From positions 19,096,001 to 19,160,000 of the forward strand of contig NW_020825288.1 in NCBI RefSeq assembly GCF_003286085.1: DNA of 64,000 nucleotides. Direction: 5' to 3'. Below are positions 1-13,062 of this stretch, in pieces. Origin of the DNA: Drosophila persimilis (taxonomy: Eukaryota > Arthropoda > Insecta > Diptera > Drosophilidae). The notes beneath the pieces are model-generated. The model made no database searches. It was not told the DNA's origin and saw only the letters and a list, made by a program, of their open reading frames with translations. The first letter of the stretch is position 1; each line of letters opens with the position of its first letter. The translations under genes and the position numbers were made by a program.

Positions 1-960
1 AAGCAGGGCCGAACCCGTTCGAGAATAGACAGAGGATCCGATTACGCTCCGAGAAACCGCTGATGGAGACCCGGCGAGCAAGACCGCTGTGCGACGCCAT
101 CGCACCAGAAGCATCCTTCCGCAATCTCAGCAAAAAATCCCGATAAATAGCGCCACTTAAGACGACTGAGATCATTACAGACGCCCCCGATACCGAGAGC
201 TCGAGTTCACAATGGATTCAGAGACTTCACCCGAACCCAGAAGGTTTGAAGATTCGCGGGACAGCCCCTCGCCTTTCTCTCCCCTATGACCGCGAGACAG
301 ACCGCCGTTGCCCGCACGTCACCAATCGTGGGAGAACCCACCACCGTTCTATCGCGGCCCAGCCAAGTTCTGGCGAGAGAACCTGTGGTCGCCAGCGCCA
401 CGGACTTCGCCAAAGCCCACAACCCCATGGTACTCTTCGACCTCCTAGGGTACGCAGAGTACCCAGACGAGGTCACGAAATCCGATGAATACTCATAGAC
501 TCGCCTCCCGAGGCGACCGGAAAGAGTCCCCTCACCAACGAACATGCTGGATATTAGATTGGATAATAGCCCGACTGAATGGCAAACCAACACTGCTGGC
601 CGGATCATACCGAACACCGCCCAAAATATGTCTTATTATTAATTTTATGTATATCACTTATAGCCAAGAATGTATCCTATTATTATTGCATACATATATT
701 ACTCAAAGAGCATCTGGTCTGATGGGCTGGTGAGGTGGCTCAAAGGCGGCCTAGCTAAGGCCACCGGACGGGTGGCAGGTTGTGATAGCGAACGACCTAC
801 CTACGCAGATAAGTCAGCTCCGAATAAGAGGGAAGAGAATAATCCCTAAACAGAGGGTGTTCGTGAAGTAGAAATACTGACGAAGCGCTTGGGGTCCCGC
901 CTCTTATAAGTAGCTCACACACTCCTCTATCCCTACACATTACCTACCCACTTGGCAACC
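1..960. other. GC-rich segment, probably retroelement remnant (unresolved)
   Basis: The first 620 bases are richer in G and C than most of the window. They carry short open stretches on the plus strand (246-488, 286-498) that are broken by frame changes and match nothing I recognise. From about 715 the sequence looks like an LTR or promoter region, with a TATA-like TATAAG near 907. I found no catalytic motif. An old LTR-retrotransposon gag or leader is the best guess, and it is weak. Confidence 0.25.
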
Positions 961-964
961 CCCA

Positions 965-1690
965 CACTCACCTCACACTGGGACGGACTAAGTGTGTTAT
1001 TCGACCCGCGCCGAGAGTCAGTCTGGCTGGGGGCCCGATATTAAAACTAGCCCAGTCGCCGTCACTACCTATTTCCTGAAACTGATCAGTACTGCATGCG
1101 TTTTGTGCTCGGCCAGTTCGAGCCCTGCCAAGTTTAGCCAACCATCTTTTTGATAGCGTCATTTATGGTGCTTTTGGTCTCTGTGAGGTCACGACCGTGA
1201 CCAACAACTTTCATTCACTGTCCAGGAGGCAGATGGGCCTGTATGCCCATGGATCTTCCATGTCTTCCGTGGTTTTGGGATAAGCGCCAGCTTTTTCTGT
1301 TTCCATCTCCCAGGAAAACAGCTGTATGTGAGTATGCCTGCCATAAGATTTCTGGGTTCGACCTGGTGGCCAGTTAAAGAGCCCGATCGGGAATGTCGTT
1401 AGGTCCTGGTGCTTTGCTGTATGGCACTTTTTGGGCTATTTTTTCTACCTCTTGTGGAGTCACTGATGGTACTCGATGACCTGTGTCGGCGGTTCTATCT
1501 ACCTGTATATCTTGGTCTGGGAATAGGTGCCTGACTATCGCCTGTAGTTTTGAGCTTCCTGTTGGCGCCGAGTGTTTAAATGTTCGTTTCTTTCTTGTCA
1601 AATCTTTGTAGGCCTTACCCTAGAAGTCGTTTTCTGCTTCTTCAGAGTTCATAGTTGTGAGCCTTCCCCTTTTGTCCCCAAGGACCTGGA
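965..1690 (-). mobile_element. Non-LTR retrotransposon (R1/LOA-like) reverse-transcriptase fragment
   Basis: Minus-strand translation of 1374-1601 gives the conserved entry to a LINE reverse transcriptase, including the string KVPYSKAPGPNDIPDRAL. It is preceded by a linker resembling R1/LOA elements. Further along the minus strand (about 1370-1180) a broken frame resembles the next RT block (proline and arginine-rich, then a 'RPICLLDS'-like motif). Stops and frame changes interrupt it, so the copy is dead. The assignment to R1/LOA and not jockey rests on the linker and is tentative. Confidence 0.6.
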
Positions 1691-3400
1691 TCTACGGTGT
1701 GCCCTTCTAGCACTAGCAATTTGCAACAGTTTTTAGGCCTCAGCGGATACTTCAGGAAATTTATTGCTGGATATGCCATTATTTCGGAGCCCTTGCGTAG
1801 CCTATAGCGCAAAGACCAGAAATTTAGGTGGGAACTGCCCCAGCAGGATGCTTTTGCAGAGTTAAAAAGATGCTTGATAAGGAATCCTGTTGTCGTCAGC
1901 TACCGCCTAGATGCTGATCATGAACTACATACGGATGCCAATGCCGTTGGTTTAGCCGGGGTGTTGCTTTAAAAGGAGGCGGATGAAATGAAGCCAATTG
2001 CTTACTTAGTATAGCCGAGCAACTACTAAACCAGAGAAAAACTACCACAGTTACGAGCTAGAAGCTCTTGTCGTCGTCGAGTCGTTGGAGCGATTCAAAT
2101 ACTACATCTATGGTAAGAGAATCAAAGTTGTTACCGATTGTAATGCCCTGAAAACATCAATGTAGAAGCGATATCTGATACCCCGAATTGCAAGATGGTG
2201 GTTGCGTATTCAAGAATTTGCGATAGACATTATTCATCGAGCTGGAACACAGATGAGTCACGTTGACGCGCTAAGTCTAGCTCCATTTGAGGATGGACAT
2301 GAGATGGAAACAGCATGCATAAAAATTTCAAAGACCACCATCGACGAGGCTGATTGGTTATTCACTATACAATTACAAGATGCGTAAATCCAGAAAATTG
2401 AAGCTGATATGAAAATCGATAAGAGATCTGAGAACGACGAGTATGTGATTGAGCAAGATCGCCTTTTTCGCAAATATGACATCAAGCTGTTATGGGTTGT
2501 GCCGAAGCAGTTAAGATTCTATATTCTACACGAATGTCACGACAAGTCAGGGCTCATGAGCACAGATAAAACAATTATTCGGATTCTAAAGTTGTTTTGA
2601 TTTCCCCGAATGCGCAACTTTGTTAAGAGCTACATAAAGTCATGTGTGGGCTGTGCGCTATATAAGATACCAGGAGGACGTCAGGAATGCCAGTACCCTT
2701 ATAATGACATCAAGCCGATGCCTTTTTCGACCGTACACATGGACCACCTGGGACCTTTTCCAAGGAGTTCAAAACGGAATGATCATATTCTTGTTATTGT
2801 CGACGCATTTACTAAATTCACCATAGTGCGAGCGGTAACAAGTACAGCAACTAAACACGTCATTGATACGCTGCAGGACGTAACCAGCCATTTGGGAATG
2901 CCAAACCGAATCATCACCGATCGTGGTAACGCTCTTACGTCGAAGGATTTTGAAAACTATTGTAAATCGATTAATATAAAGCATGTACTCAATGCAGTAA
3001 GGACACCAAGAGCTAACGGTCATGCAGAAAGAACGAACCGGATTATTTTATCAATGCTTCTACATTCAAAGGAAAATGAAAAACGATGGAACGACCAAAT
3101 ACGATCAATCCAGTAGAGCATCAACACCATGGTAAATATCACTACTAAATGCTCTCCATTTCAGTTATTGTATGGCTACGAGCCACGTGATATCCTTAAA
3201 AACACCTTGACGAGCGTGATCCAAGATCAGGATCCGAAAATGATGACAGATGCCGAGTTAGAGAAGCTACGAGCAGATGCCACCCGATGAGCCAGATGAA
3301 GATGGCGATATGGAAGGCGACTAATTCCAAGGATCTCGCGAGGACGCTGCGAATTGTCAGGAAAGGCCGACTGTGACGGGCTGTAACCCTACGGTGCTGT
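1690..3400 (+). mobile_element. Ty3/gypsy LTR retrotransposon pol fragment (RT, RNase H, integrase), decayed
   Basis: The frame starting near 1715 reads the end of a gypsy-type reverse transcriptase (LQQFLGLSGYFRKFIAGYA). It then reads an RNase H region to about 2390 with several stop codons. From 2409 the integrase follows: zinc-binding region near 2560-2680, then the catalytic core at 2610-3116 containing HMDHLGPFPRS, a DAFTKF motif, ITDRGNALTS and an NGHAERTNR motif. The order RT, RNase H, integrase is that of Ty3/gypsy. Stops at about 1806, 1969 and 2165 make it non-functional. The stretch after 3300 may contain LTR sequence, but I could not define its edges. Confidence 0.85.
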
Positions 3401-3786
3401 TATACGCACGGCAAGTCCATCAACCTCGATATCTAATTCGATGTCAGCATAGAGATCATCATCGATAGATTGTCACGCCGGAAAAACAACCCGAAAAGAA
3501 TTAACAATTAAGAATTTGTCACCTATACATATTCCTGCTCTTTATTGGTATATAAAAACTACAATAATACTCGAAAAGCCATCCCTTCACAATATGCAAT
3601 AATTAAATTCTGCCAATATGGATTGATAAAACATCATGCGCGTACGAATTACGTCGAATTGTTACAGTTAACTCAATGTTATTGTTTTTGAATCCCTGGA
3701 CAAATGCACCATGCACGCGGGATGACTACGACGATTTGTACCTTAAAAATACATTTTTTTCGAGAGACAACTCGAGAAGAAAACGA
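3400..3786. other. No gene; possible LTR remnant
   Basis: About 390 AT-rich bases follow the gypsy pol fragment. They contain a TATA-like TATATAAAA near 3550 and could be the downstream LTR of that element. No second copy is present to prove it. Confidence 0.3.
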
Positions 3787-4459
3787 GGGAGAACGTTGCT
3801 ACGGAGACCGCAACTCTACATTTATACCCGATACTTAGTCAGTATAGCTACATTTAACGACAAAGAGTGCTTGCGATAATTTGGCTGTAATAATAATCCG
3901 ATCTGATTCGGATTCGGCAAGATTCGGCAATCTAGTAGATATGGCCATTCTCTATGATTGTGCGTTTTTAATTTTCGCCTACTTCAAAATTGTGGTTGCC
4001 ACAGATTTTCGTCTTTTGTGTAGGCGGAAGGCGGTGGGGCGAAATTTTGAAACACACTACAGTGAGCAAAAAGAAATACATTTTTAACAGTGAGTTCTGC
4101 AGTGAATTTACAATTACAGTGAATGCCACACATTCTCGTCCTTTGTGGGAGCGGAAGTGGGCGGGGCGAAGTTTTGAAATATTTTTGTAGCAGTGACATA
4201 TCACAGAAGTCTGGATCCAAAACATCGTTGCTCTAGCTCCCATAGTCTAGGCGCTAGTCTAAGTACTAGGCCCTAATAGGGACGGACAGGCGGACGGACG
4301 GACAGACAGACAGGGCTCAATCGACTCGGCTATTGATGCTGATCAAGAATATATCTACTTTATGGGTTCGGAAACGATTCCTTCTGGACGTTACACACAA
4401 CAACTTTTACCACAAATCTAATATACCGGAATACTCATTTTGAGTATCGGGTATAAAAA
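3787..4459 (-). mobile_element. Non-autonomous Helitron-like element (DINE-1/ISY/SGM type), full length
   Basis: Read on the minus strand, it starts at a TACCCGATACTCAAAATGAG-type terminus (about 4459). It runs through the family's conserved block (CGACCCCATAAAGT, then CTTGATCAGCATCAATAGCC, then a TCTGTCCG run). It ends near 3787 with a GAGTTGCGG stem-loop and a diverged CTCG end. The other copies of this family listed here share these landmarks. Confidence 0.8.
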
Positions 4460-5430
4460 GACCATTTGGAAAATTTCATGAAGATTACTTCAAAACTGAC
4501 TAGAGCGACTATAAATATGGTATTTATGCTATAGGTGATATATACAATTTATTTACCTGTAAATGGGTGTTCCCTTATCATCTCTGTACCATAAAACCAA
4601 CACAGGCTCATCTCCGTCATAAGTAGTTATATTGCATGGAAGGAATATATTTTCTCCAACCAAAGATTCGATTTGGTGAACTGGTACTAGAAGTATACGA
4701 GGTGGTAATTGTATAGAATTCAAATGTGTTGGAAATCTGATTTTGTTATTATTGTTTACTAGCTGTTACAAGATTTTTAAATGAATAAAACCTTTTTTTG
4801 TTTTAGTTTATGTACAAGTATATTTTTTTGTTATATAATATTGCATAGTATAGTGGCCGAACAATATACAAAGGTTCGAGAAATGTTCTAAACAAAGGGC
4901 TGTATCACTCTTTACTCGAATCTTGTAGTTAATTTCGTCAATTTGTCATTATCGGCATATTCACCATAATACGCCAAACAGTTAAGCGGTGCCTTTATTA
5001 TATTCATTCACGTGTAACTATCTGGATTTCAAAACGGACGAGGACTAAAGTTTTTGTGGCTCTAATGGAGGACGATGCACGAAGCAGGCCCTAGAGTCGT
5101 CATATTTGAATAAGATGCGGGGATAACTAAATTTTCATGCAGTTTTCACAAAAATAAATCCGAAATGCTAAAAAAGGATAAAAACCTGAAAAAAAAAAGT
5201 TTTCCTTTGGACCATTTTAAGAGGTATTCACCTCATTTGCATTTACTTGTAACAGTATATATATAACAATTTAATTACTATTTTGTTATTTTCAGTTCGT
5301 AACATTTTTAGTAAAAACTCGGCGTTTTCGTGATTTTTGATATTTTTGCGTTCCGTTTAAATGTTATTATTCGGTTGTTATGTATGTGCAGAGTTTGGAA
5401 ATAATTCTCAAGCCTTTAAATGTCAAAAAA
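4460..5430. other. AT-rich spacer, no gene seen
   Basis: There is no long reading frame, splice-consistent exon or recognisable repeat domain. The base composition is AT-rich with short homopolymer runs. Confidence 0.5.
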
Positions 5431-5431
5431 A

Positions 5432-5830
5432 AACGAGTGGGAACGTTGTGAGCAACTCTCCTCCACCAGACGGCGCTAATATTAAGCGACACGTCGTGTT
5501 GTCAGAGCGTGTCGTCGGGCGTTGCGTAGCCACTATAAATTGATTTGTTCCTTTTGGCTATAATAATGATCCGATCTGATCCAGATTCGACAGTCTTGTA
5601 GATATGGTCATTCTCTATGATTGTGTGTTCCTAATTTTCTCGTATCCTGAAAATTGTGGATGCCTCAGACTTTGATTCTTTGTGGGGGCGGAAGGCTGTG
5701 AGGCCATATTTTTAAATAAACTTATAACAGTGAGAACTAACACAAGTTTAACTTTAAAATTTTGGATGCTACAGATTTTCGTCCTTTGTGGAGGCAGAAG
5801 AGGGCGGGGCATGAGACGGGGCATCTTTCA
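5432..5830 (-). mobile_element. Helitron-like element, 5' truncated
   Basis: Only the 3' part of the family is present, on the minus strand. It has the terminal AACGTTGTGAGCAACTC segment at about 5437, the GCCACTATAAATTGATTTG region and the repeated 'GGATGC..CAGATTTTCGTCCTTTGTG' module. The 5' landmark (CGACCCCATAAAG) is missing, so the copy is broken near 5830. Confidence 0.7.
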
Positions 5831-6099
5831 AGATGCGATGCAATTATTGCCCCGTCAAGTGGCCCTTCTGAAACCAGCAGAAGGCTGTTACGCGAGCATG
5901 CAGGAAAGATATCTGCTAGACTAATATTCGATGAAAATTAGCACTAAACTTACTAAGTGAACTAGGCATGCATTCAAAATACAAATACCACTACAATTAC
6001 TAATTACTAGAAAGGTGTGTGAGGATTAGTAATTTAATAAGAGGAAGAGAATTAGTGGTGGACATAATATGGTAGAGGGAACTATAATCCGAGCATAAG

Positions 6100-6960
6100 A
6101 CCCTAAACGGTTCATACAAGGAATAATTCGATCTACAAAGTGGAAGAAGGAAGTGGAGTGGAAGTCTAATAGGAATCATGAAGTTCTTGCGGCACAGCAG
6201 ATCAGGGCTGTCTATGTCACTCCTGAACCCTCCCGAAGAATCCTTGACTGGTGAAGAGAATGAGTTTTTTAAGAGGACTCTTTGAGACCTGGAACAAAAG
6301 TAGCTAGAAATCCACCTCAGGAGGTTATACGGAAACCCTAAAAGTCAAGCTTATGTGCTAGAAGGGAATGGTTGACAGATTCAAATGCTTTACTAAGGTC
6401 GGTATAAATAACAACCATCTGTAAGTTAACTTGAAAAAATTTAATAATGAAAGAGGTAAACTCGCCGAGTTTGATCGCCGCTTTATAAATCCATGCTGAG
6501 TTGGAGATATAATTGACTTGCAGATATGTTGTAAGTGCGGAGTTAAAAACTTCTTAAACATATTGCGAATAGCTAATAACTTTGCTAGCCCCGGTGAATA
6601 TACCGGGTTATCTAGTCGAAGATCATGAAGTAAAGAACATTAATTTAACAAGGGACTGAAAATGCCGTTGACCTCGGTAAACCGTATGGGTACGGATGAC
6701 CAGAGTAGCTTTCCTCAGAATAGGGGGTTTGGAAAAATTGGTCAAAAAGATCGGCAATGGCCTGATCATTGTTTGCCGACGTATTACAAAATTATAGCGA
6801 GTATGCGGACGTTATACGCTTACTGTTTACGAAGCAGTAAAACTGTTTAGGGTCCTGAGAAAAAAGTATCCTGCATCGAGATAGCATTGTGCATTAAGAA
6901 CTGAAAAGATTGACCGAGCTATTACATAGCGAGATTGAGAAGTTGGAGAACATACTTCTT
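6100..6960 (-). mobile_element. Jockey-clade LINE reverse-transcriptase fragment
   Basis: Minus-strand 6358-6561 encodes FLTPHLQHICKSIISPTQHG, the RT block 'xHGFxKxRS' of jockey-like LINEs. The segment 6662-6850 is homologous to the upstream linker of the longer plus-strand copy at 53160-54560. The 3' side near 6180-6350 matches the copies at 26936 and 57607. It is interrupted by stops and is a dead fragment. Confidence 0.75.
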
Positions 6961-9440
6961 GAAGGACCTATTCTGACCTTGTTGTTTCGTAAATATACAG
7001 CATAATACAAAATTCCATAATTTTTTCAACAGCTTGTTTTGAAATTAAAATGACTTCAGAAAGTGCGCGATTCAAGATCACGACATCTTAGATGACACAT
7101 GTGTGGTTTTAAAATGTCTGAGCATGTTTATTGAAATTTAAATTGTCGTCTTTTAAATTTTAACAGCTGTCTTTACCCAGATGTTCTGTTACGAGCAAGT
7201 TACGAGCACAATCCGATCTTTTACGCTCAACTTTGTGCTAATGCGATAACCGAATCGAGCTGCGTAGCTGTTAGCACGAAAACGAAAAGTGCCGTTGCCC
7301 TAAAAAATTATTTCAGAGCCAAAATTAGAGTTGGGCTAAAAAATAAATATTTATATATAAGCTTGAGAATCATAATTTGGCTGGTTTAAAACATCTGTAC
7401 GTGTTGGTGAACAACGCTTATAGTTCTTTGACATTGAACTTTGCTAACTTTGCTGCGAAGAATGAGATAGCATGAGAGACAAAACGCAAAATTAATTTTC
7501 GTATCCGTCTCCAGACGCGTCTGCCGCTTATCAGTCGAATAACGGAGGCGCTTTTTGTGACCAAATCTGGAATGGACTTGAATCTGATGGAATATGTATA
7601 TTAATCTCGATCAGCGGTGGCTTTTTATTTCAGAGCAGTCGAATAGTAGTTATAGTGTCAATCTATGAATATATGTATGTATGTATGTATGTACACATGT
7701 ATGTAATCTTATGATTTATGTAACTTATTCAATATATTCCTGCAGTCCGTCTATACTCTTTCCACACATTCCGTTATATACATGCATACATACATGTATT
7801 TACATGAAACAAAAATTGTACGATACCCTTTTGGAATGTTTAAAATAAGCAGTCTCACATTTTAGCACCATTTAATCTATATGTATATGTATTTATATTC
7901 TACAATATAGATTTTTATCTCAGACTTACCATCTTTGCTTCCAATGTTGTATCTTATTTGTTGAAATGTTAATATTAACAGTAGTAATAGATCCATTTTG
8001 TATACCATTCTGGGTACTTTGGATTAAACATTTATATTTGTAGCTTTAGGTCTTTTGTTGTTTATTAATCCTACACTAGAACTTTAAATAAATTCCATTT
8101 ACATGATTTATTCCACTGTTATCAACATCATTTTTTTTTACAGATAAGGACACTTATATACACGTAAAGAAACATACATATGGATATACACATGTACATT
8201 TATATTTATACGTGAACAACTAGTTTAGATGCACGGAATGTATGTATGTACATAAGTAAATGCTTATGTAGATAAACTACAGTTAAAATATTTATTTTAC
8301 TTAATACATGTATGTATGTACATACATACATAAATAAGTGCATATCGTTTCACACTGAAAATTATTACCTCTTGAGCTATTTGGTTATTTTGAGTTTTGT
8401 ATGCATTCTTTTTGAAATTGTTCCCAATTTTAATGTCTGGAAAACATTTCGCCTTTTTTAATATAAACATTTACATAAAAGTGTATATAGCACGAGAATA
8501 GTTCAAATAAATAAAATACATATAATTATATTATTTTAACTGACACTAAAGCTGAAACTATATTCCAATGTCAGAAAGTTATTTTAGTTCTTTTCAAACC
8601 GCGAAGGGAAACTAAACATGTAAATTCTCAATAGCATTACACCTGCAAGCGAGGACCAAAAAGCTTGCAAGTTGGCGCACGCGCCAAAGTTGAGCTTTTG
8701 ATGTAAGCGTTGCAACATGACCCTTGTACTATGTACATATATACATCGGTATATGTACATACATATGTATGCTTATGATATGTTCACTGAAAATATTGTT
8801 TGAATAGAAATAGTAGTCATCATAGGATATCGAGATATCAAGATACACATATGTATGTATATATGCATATACATACATATGTACATACATTTTCTTGATC
8901 GGCGTCAATAAACGAGTCGATATACATACATATGTACATACATACATACACATAGCCATCTTATCCACCTTTTTGTCAATCTGTTCGTCTGTATAAACTT
9001 CTCTATAAGAGCTAGAGCAAACTAATTTGGTGTGCAGACTTTTCTGATATCACACTGTTACAAGAGTATTTAAAAAAAATATGTGTATAATAATTTGGAT
9101 AAATTACATCAAACATAAGATAACATACATGAATATATACATAAATTGCTTTCGGTTGGGCCAAATAAAATAGAAGTAACGAATTTATTTAGTCAATGTG
9201 AAAGTTATTGTTCCTTGATCGGAAGTTTTAGAGAATCTATGTACATATGCATACATATGTACCTACAAAAAAGTAAATCTTGATATTAACCCAAGGGCAG
9301 ACGATTAAACAATCTGCTGCCGCGGCTTATGCGCGGGCGGTATATTGCGCAGCAGCCCCGAGTTTCTGGGCTAGCGGAACGTTACCCGCAGCCGCACCCG
9401 CTCTTGCCACTTGCTCTTCGAATTAACTACTAAGTCTTAT
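6960..9440. other. AT-rich intergenic region with TATG/TACA microsatellites, no gene
   Basis: The sequence is AT-rich with many imperfect runs of GTAT/TACA (about 7672-7705, 8240-8330, 8745-8950). Open frames here, such as 8729-8968, are microsatellite translations. The piece 7195-7340 is homologous, inverted, to 14030-14150. A small GC-richer patch lies at 9300-9480. I see no exon, RNA gene or promoter I can support. Confidence 0.5.
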
Positions 9441-9870
9441 TGGCTTTGCACACTGAGCACATCCCTGGGGTCGGGTGGTATTTTTTTTAAAGATGTGAAA
9501 CCCCGATTTACTCTAGCACCGACCACCATCTACCAACCGACAAAAAGCAGCTTATGAGCATAAAATTTGGTCTGAATTGTGAAATTCTCACAATTTTAGA
9601 TTAGTAAATTGCTTATATTATTGAAATATAAATATATAAAATAGGCGTTACTCTTTGGACTACCTTAAAAATTGTAGCAGCTCTGATTGGAAGTTGGTTT
9701 TGCCTTGGCTGCTCGAAATTTGCTGGAGTATCCCTCGCTTTGTTTCCATTTGCTCATCCTGTAATTTTTGCTGCTCCTTCTGGACTTCAAGCATTTTCCG
9801 AGAAATTTCTTCCAGATTTTCCAGGGTAATCCGCTTTGGTGCGGTGCCATGTTTGCAGAAATAATACTAG
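9440..9870 (+). repeat. Unclassified interspersed repeat, copy 1
   Basis: This segment recurs inverted at 11480-11880, and a shorter relative is at 25190-25430. Shared landmarks are a TTTGCACACTGA block, a GTGAAAT..TCACAATTTTAGA block and a coding-like stretch read on the minus strand ending near 9660. The minus frame contains KWKQSEGYSSKFRAAKAK with stops. I do not recognise the family. Confidence 0.5.
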
Positions 9871-10224
9871 AGCCGTAGTTGGATCTCTACCGGTCGTCAC
9901 AAACGGAATTATTTGGGGCCCCCGCCAATCCACAGTACTATCATGCCAAAAGTTTATTGCGAGATATTCTATATATGCAGTCCATTTCGACTTTTGTGTA
10001 TTTTTATTTATTTAATACTAATAATAAATGTATATAGGTTTACTTATTACAACCAATTTCAGGTCTCTCTTTCTTTATTGTGTCTGTTTTATTTTTTCTT
10101 GTTTATTCAGTCGACGATTTAAAATTCGAATTAAGATTTGAAATATGTCTAGGCGCGAACAATTTTTTATTGCCATTCATTGCTTTTTATGGTTGCATTT
10201 GAAAACCATTGGCTGACTATTGCA

Positions 10225-10366
10225 TAGAAACGTGCGGTTTAGGAACATCGAAAATGGATGGTGGACTAACTGGGAAATTTTTGGAAGGGCAAAACATTAC
10301 GGACCATCGCCGAAATGGATGGTCGATGTTCGTCGATGTGAAGTCTCTGAGCACTATGTGCTCATA
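10225..10366. repeat. Short repeat shared with 40010-40135
   Basis: The block 'GGATGGTGGACTAACTGGGA' followed by a GCAAAAC..TTACGGACCATC block occurs here and again near 40045-40110. The similarity covers about 120 bases. It is probably a MITE or fragment of a larger element; no coding capacity was seen. Confidence 0.5.
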
Positions 10367-10526
10367 GGGACGGATGGACAGACAGTGTTCTATCAACTCG
10401 GCTATTGATGCTGATCAAAAATATATGTATATACTTTATGGGGTCGGAAACGCTTCCTTCTGGACGTTACACACATCTTCTTTCACCAAAAATCAAATAC
10501 TCATTTTGAGCAGCGGTTATAAAAAT
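10367..10526 (-). mobile_element. Helitron-like element, 5' end fragment
   Basis: The minus strand carries the family's 5' block (terminal TCAAAATGAG-like end at about 10520, CGACCCCATAAAG at about 10438, GATCAGCATCAATAGCC at about 10405). It stops after the short GTCTGTCC region, so the 3' two thirds are missing. Confidence 0.7.
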
Positions 10527-10529
10527 AGG

Positions 10530-11480
10530 CAGAGTGGCAAACTCTCGTTTTAAAAAATAAACAAACAAGCAGAACGGTAATCTTTCGTCGAAAAGAAGTA
10601 TTTGTTCAAGTATTTGTTGAAACGTGAGATAACGAAATAAAATAATACTAGTTTGTGGTAGAGATATCTATAGTTCAAATTAAAGTAAATTTTAAAAGAA
10701 AAATAAATGATATGTTTCTTTGTGAATTACGAATTCTGTTCCTCAGTAAACAATTGGTACAATTAAGAACCAGACTTTAAAAATATTACTAATGGGCTAT
10801 AGCTCATAAAATTCCATTAGTAACCTCAAGTCCTTTAAACGGTCCGATAGTTGCCTGAAGTAGCTAAAGCAAAGGCTACGGGATAAGAGCGGGCTTAACT
10901 CAGCATGAGCGTACTTAAAGCAACACAATCACACGATTAACCAACGCACAGAATTAACATCAAAAATTAAGTTTTTATGAAAACAATAGGCATGCACTCG
11001 CGTTAAAGAACTGATTTTTTTCTGTTGGTTAAGTGGGGATTTTATCATGGTTTATTTTGAAAAACACTGTATTTGTATAATAATAAATGGAAAAGAAGCA
11101 GAGCGCAAAACAAAAACACGTCTGGTCACTACGAAAGAGAACGAGGTTTCTTCCCCTTTTTACCCCATGGTATTACTCCATGATTGACATGGAGGGTTGC
11201 TTCTTGGTTGGTTGGTTTCTTGTCATCATACGCAAATTTAGCCTAGCTCGCGGAAGTTCATTGCATTTGTTGACAAATGGCAGTACGGCATCGGCTGATC
11301 CCATTACTTTACTCGTTATTATTATACCTTGAGAAAGAAGTGAGCTGTGATCGTAATTTTCAAAAATCTTGTATGCGGCGCGCGACGCTTTTCGCCAAGC
11401 CACATCATTTTGCTCAGAGTTGACAAACTCAAGAAAGAATTCTATCGTATTTAGCTGCTCATTGCAGTTAACGTTTTTGT
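10530..11480. other. Spacer with MITE-like segments, no gene
   Basis: The piece 10965-11040 (motif GCATGCACTCGCGTTAAAGA) recurs inverted near 34590-34640. The piece 11095-11160 recurs inverted near 30345-30400. A minus-strand open frame at 11173-11544 (123 codons) lies between repeat copies; its product is unknown and it is probably transposon-derived. Confidence 0.4.
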
Positions 11481-11880
11481 CAATTTTTTTTGCCTGAAGT
11501 CCAGAAAAAGCAGCAGAAATTACAGGATAAGTAAATGGAAACAAAGCGAGGGATACTCCAGCAAATTTCGAGCAGCCAAGGCCAAACTAACTTCCAAACA
11601 GAGCTGCTGTAATTTTTAAGGTAGTCCAAAGAGTAACGAATTTGAATTTTTATTATTATAAGCAATTTAATAATCTAAAATTGTGAAAATTTCACAATAC
11701 AGACCAAATTTTATGCTTATCAGCTGCTTTTTGACGGATGGTAGATGTTCATATGTATGACAACTCCACCGGTCCCCCGGGATGGGTTCAGTGTGCAGAG
11801 CCAATTAAAATTGTGGATGTTTCCCAATTCAAGCAAAAACTTTGTAATTTTATGATCATCAGCTGCTTTTTGAGGAAGAT
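11480..11880 (-). repeat. Unclassified interspersed repeat, copy 2 (inverted relative to 9440-9870)
   Basis: It contains the reverse complement of the 9440-9870 landmarks, including ATACTCCAGCAAATTTCGAG and the TCAGTGTGCAGAGCC block near 11786. Together the two copies form an inverted pair about 1.6 kb apart, just upstream of pinin. Confidence 0.5.
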
Positions 11881-12117
11881 ATGTAGATGGTAAATAGTAC
11901 CAGTGTGAATCGGGATTTTAAATCTGTAACAAAATCAATATATTTTGCGCTTTTTCCACTGTTCCAAATGGATGGAAAAACTTCACTTAGTTATGTCTTT
12001 AAGTTAAATGATTATCGATATAGCATATCGACTAACTACAGAAACAGCTCAACAAACATCTCTAACCATTATAGATACTTTTAACTTTTTTTTTAAATAT
12101 TCAACTATTTAAGAACA

Positions 12118-13062
12118 ATGGTAAATGATTGCTGTTTATCATCTGTTGATGATGTAGAGAAGAAACTTATCCTAGCTAAGCAGTCCCTTATTGTATTAAA
12201 TGATAATATTCGTCGATTTGTTGGTCGAGTACCAAAGGAGTTGAGGTATATGTATATATGGCTATTATATTGTTGATTTGTGTATAAAACAAATATTTGT
12301 CTCTTTTTATATACTTTTAGAATTGAGAAATACAAACATGCCGATGAAGCCAAAAAGAGTGATCATAACGAAAGATCATTTAAAGATAAGCGTCGTATGT
12401 TTGATTCGAATTATGCAGATGGTCGTTTCTCTGTAGACGAGAGCGAAACTCGGTCGCCAAGGATTAACTCTCGTGTAATTCGGGAATTACCATCTAGAAA
12501 AGAAGTTGTTGAAGCTCAAGGAACAGATTCCGAGTCAATAGCTCGAAATCGTCGCATGTTTGGATCTCTTATTGGAACATTACAAAAATTCTGCCAAGAG
12601 GAGTCGCGTCTAAAGATCAAAGAAGATAAAAAAGCTGAAATAGAAAAGAAACTGGAGAGGCAAGAACTTCAGGAAAGGGCCATGCTAAGAAAAGAACGAG
12701 AAACTTTGTTTTTAAATAAAAAACGAAAGCAATTTGAAATTAGAGCATTGGAATATAAAATGGCTAGACTAAAGGATTTTAAATCATGGGAATCATCCAT
12801 CACTTATCAAAAACATCAAATTAGAACAAAAACTAAACCGCACTTATTTTTTCGCCCACAAACGCACACCGCGCGTACTGAAAAACTCTTACTTGAATGT
12901 AAAAATTATGTAGAGTGTTTTATTCAAAGCAGACGTGAAGAACTACACGCAGAGCTACGGGACTTGGAACGTATAAATTACATAAAAATGCAGGAAGATA
13001 ACGAAATTGACGAAAGCATCTATGAAGAACAATATGATGAGATGGGAAGTGAATTTACATAA
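12118..13062 (+). CDS. Pnn: Pinin homologue (nuclear speckle / exon-junction splicing factor)
   Basis: There are two exons, 12118-12245 and 12321-13062, joined across a 75-bp GT-AG intron to give 289 residues. The N terminus carries the pinin family signature: a VDDVEKKL helix followed by LNDNIRRFVGR (residues about 10-39). The middle contains NRRMFGSLIGTLQKF (about 145-160), another conserved pinin block, and then a long charged coiled coil rich in K, E and R. The C terminus is acidic (IDESIYEEQYDEMG). In the family, pinin is a nuclear protein bound to the exon junction complex and speckles. The ATG at 12118 is the only start in frame with the VDDVEKKL block. A polyadenylation signal AATAAA lies at 13079, 17 bases after the stop. 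The frame is intact. A decayed duplicate lies 3 kb downstream. Ortholog assignment is confident; the symbol is from the Drosophila homologue. Confidence 0.9.

Noticed and set aside
8729..8968. 79-codon minus-strand frame rich in Y, M, V and H
   Set aside because: It is a translation of TACA/TATG microsatellite; the same is true of 40501-40755 and 40242-40493.
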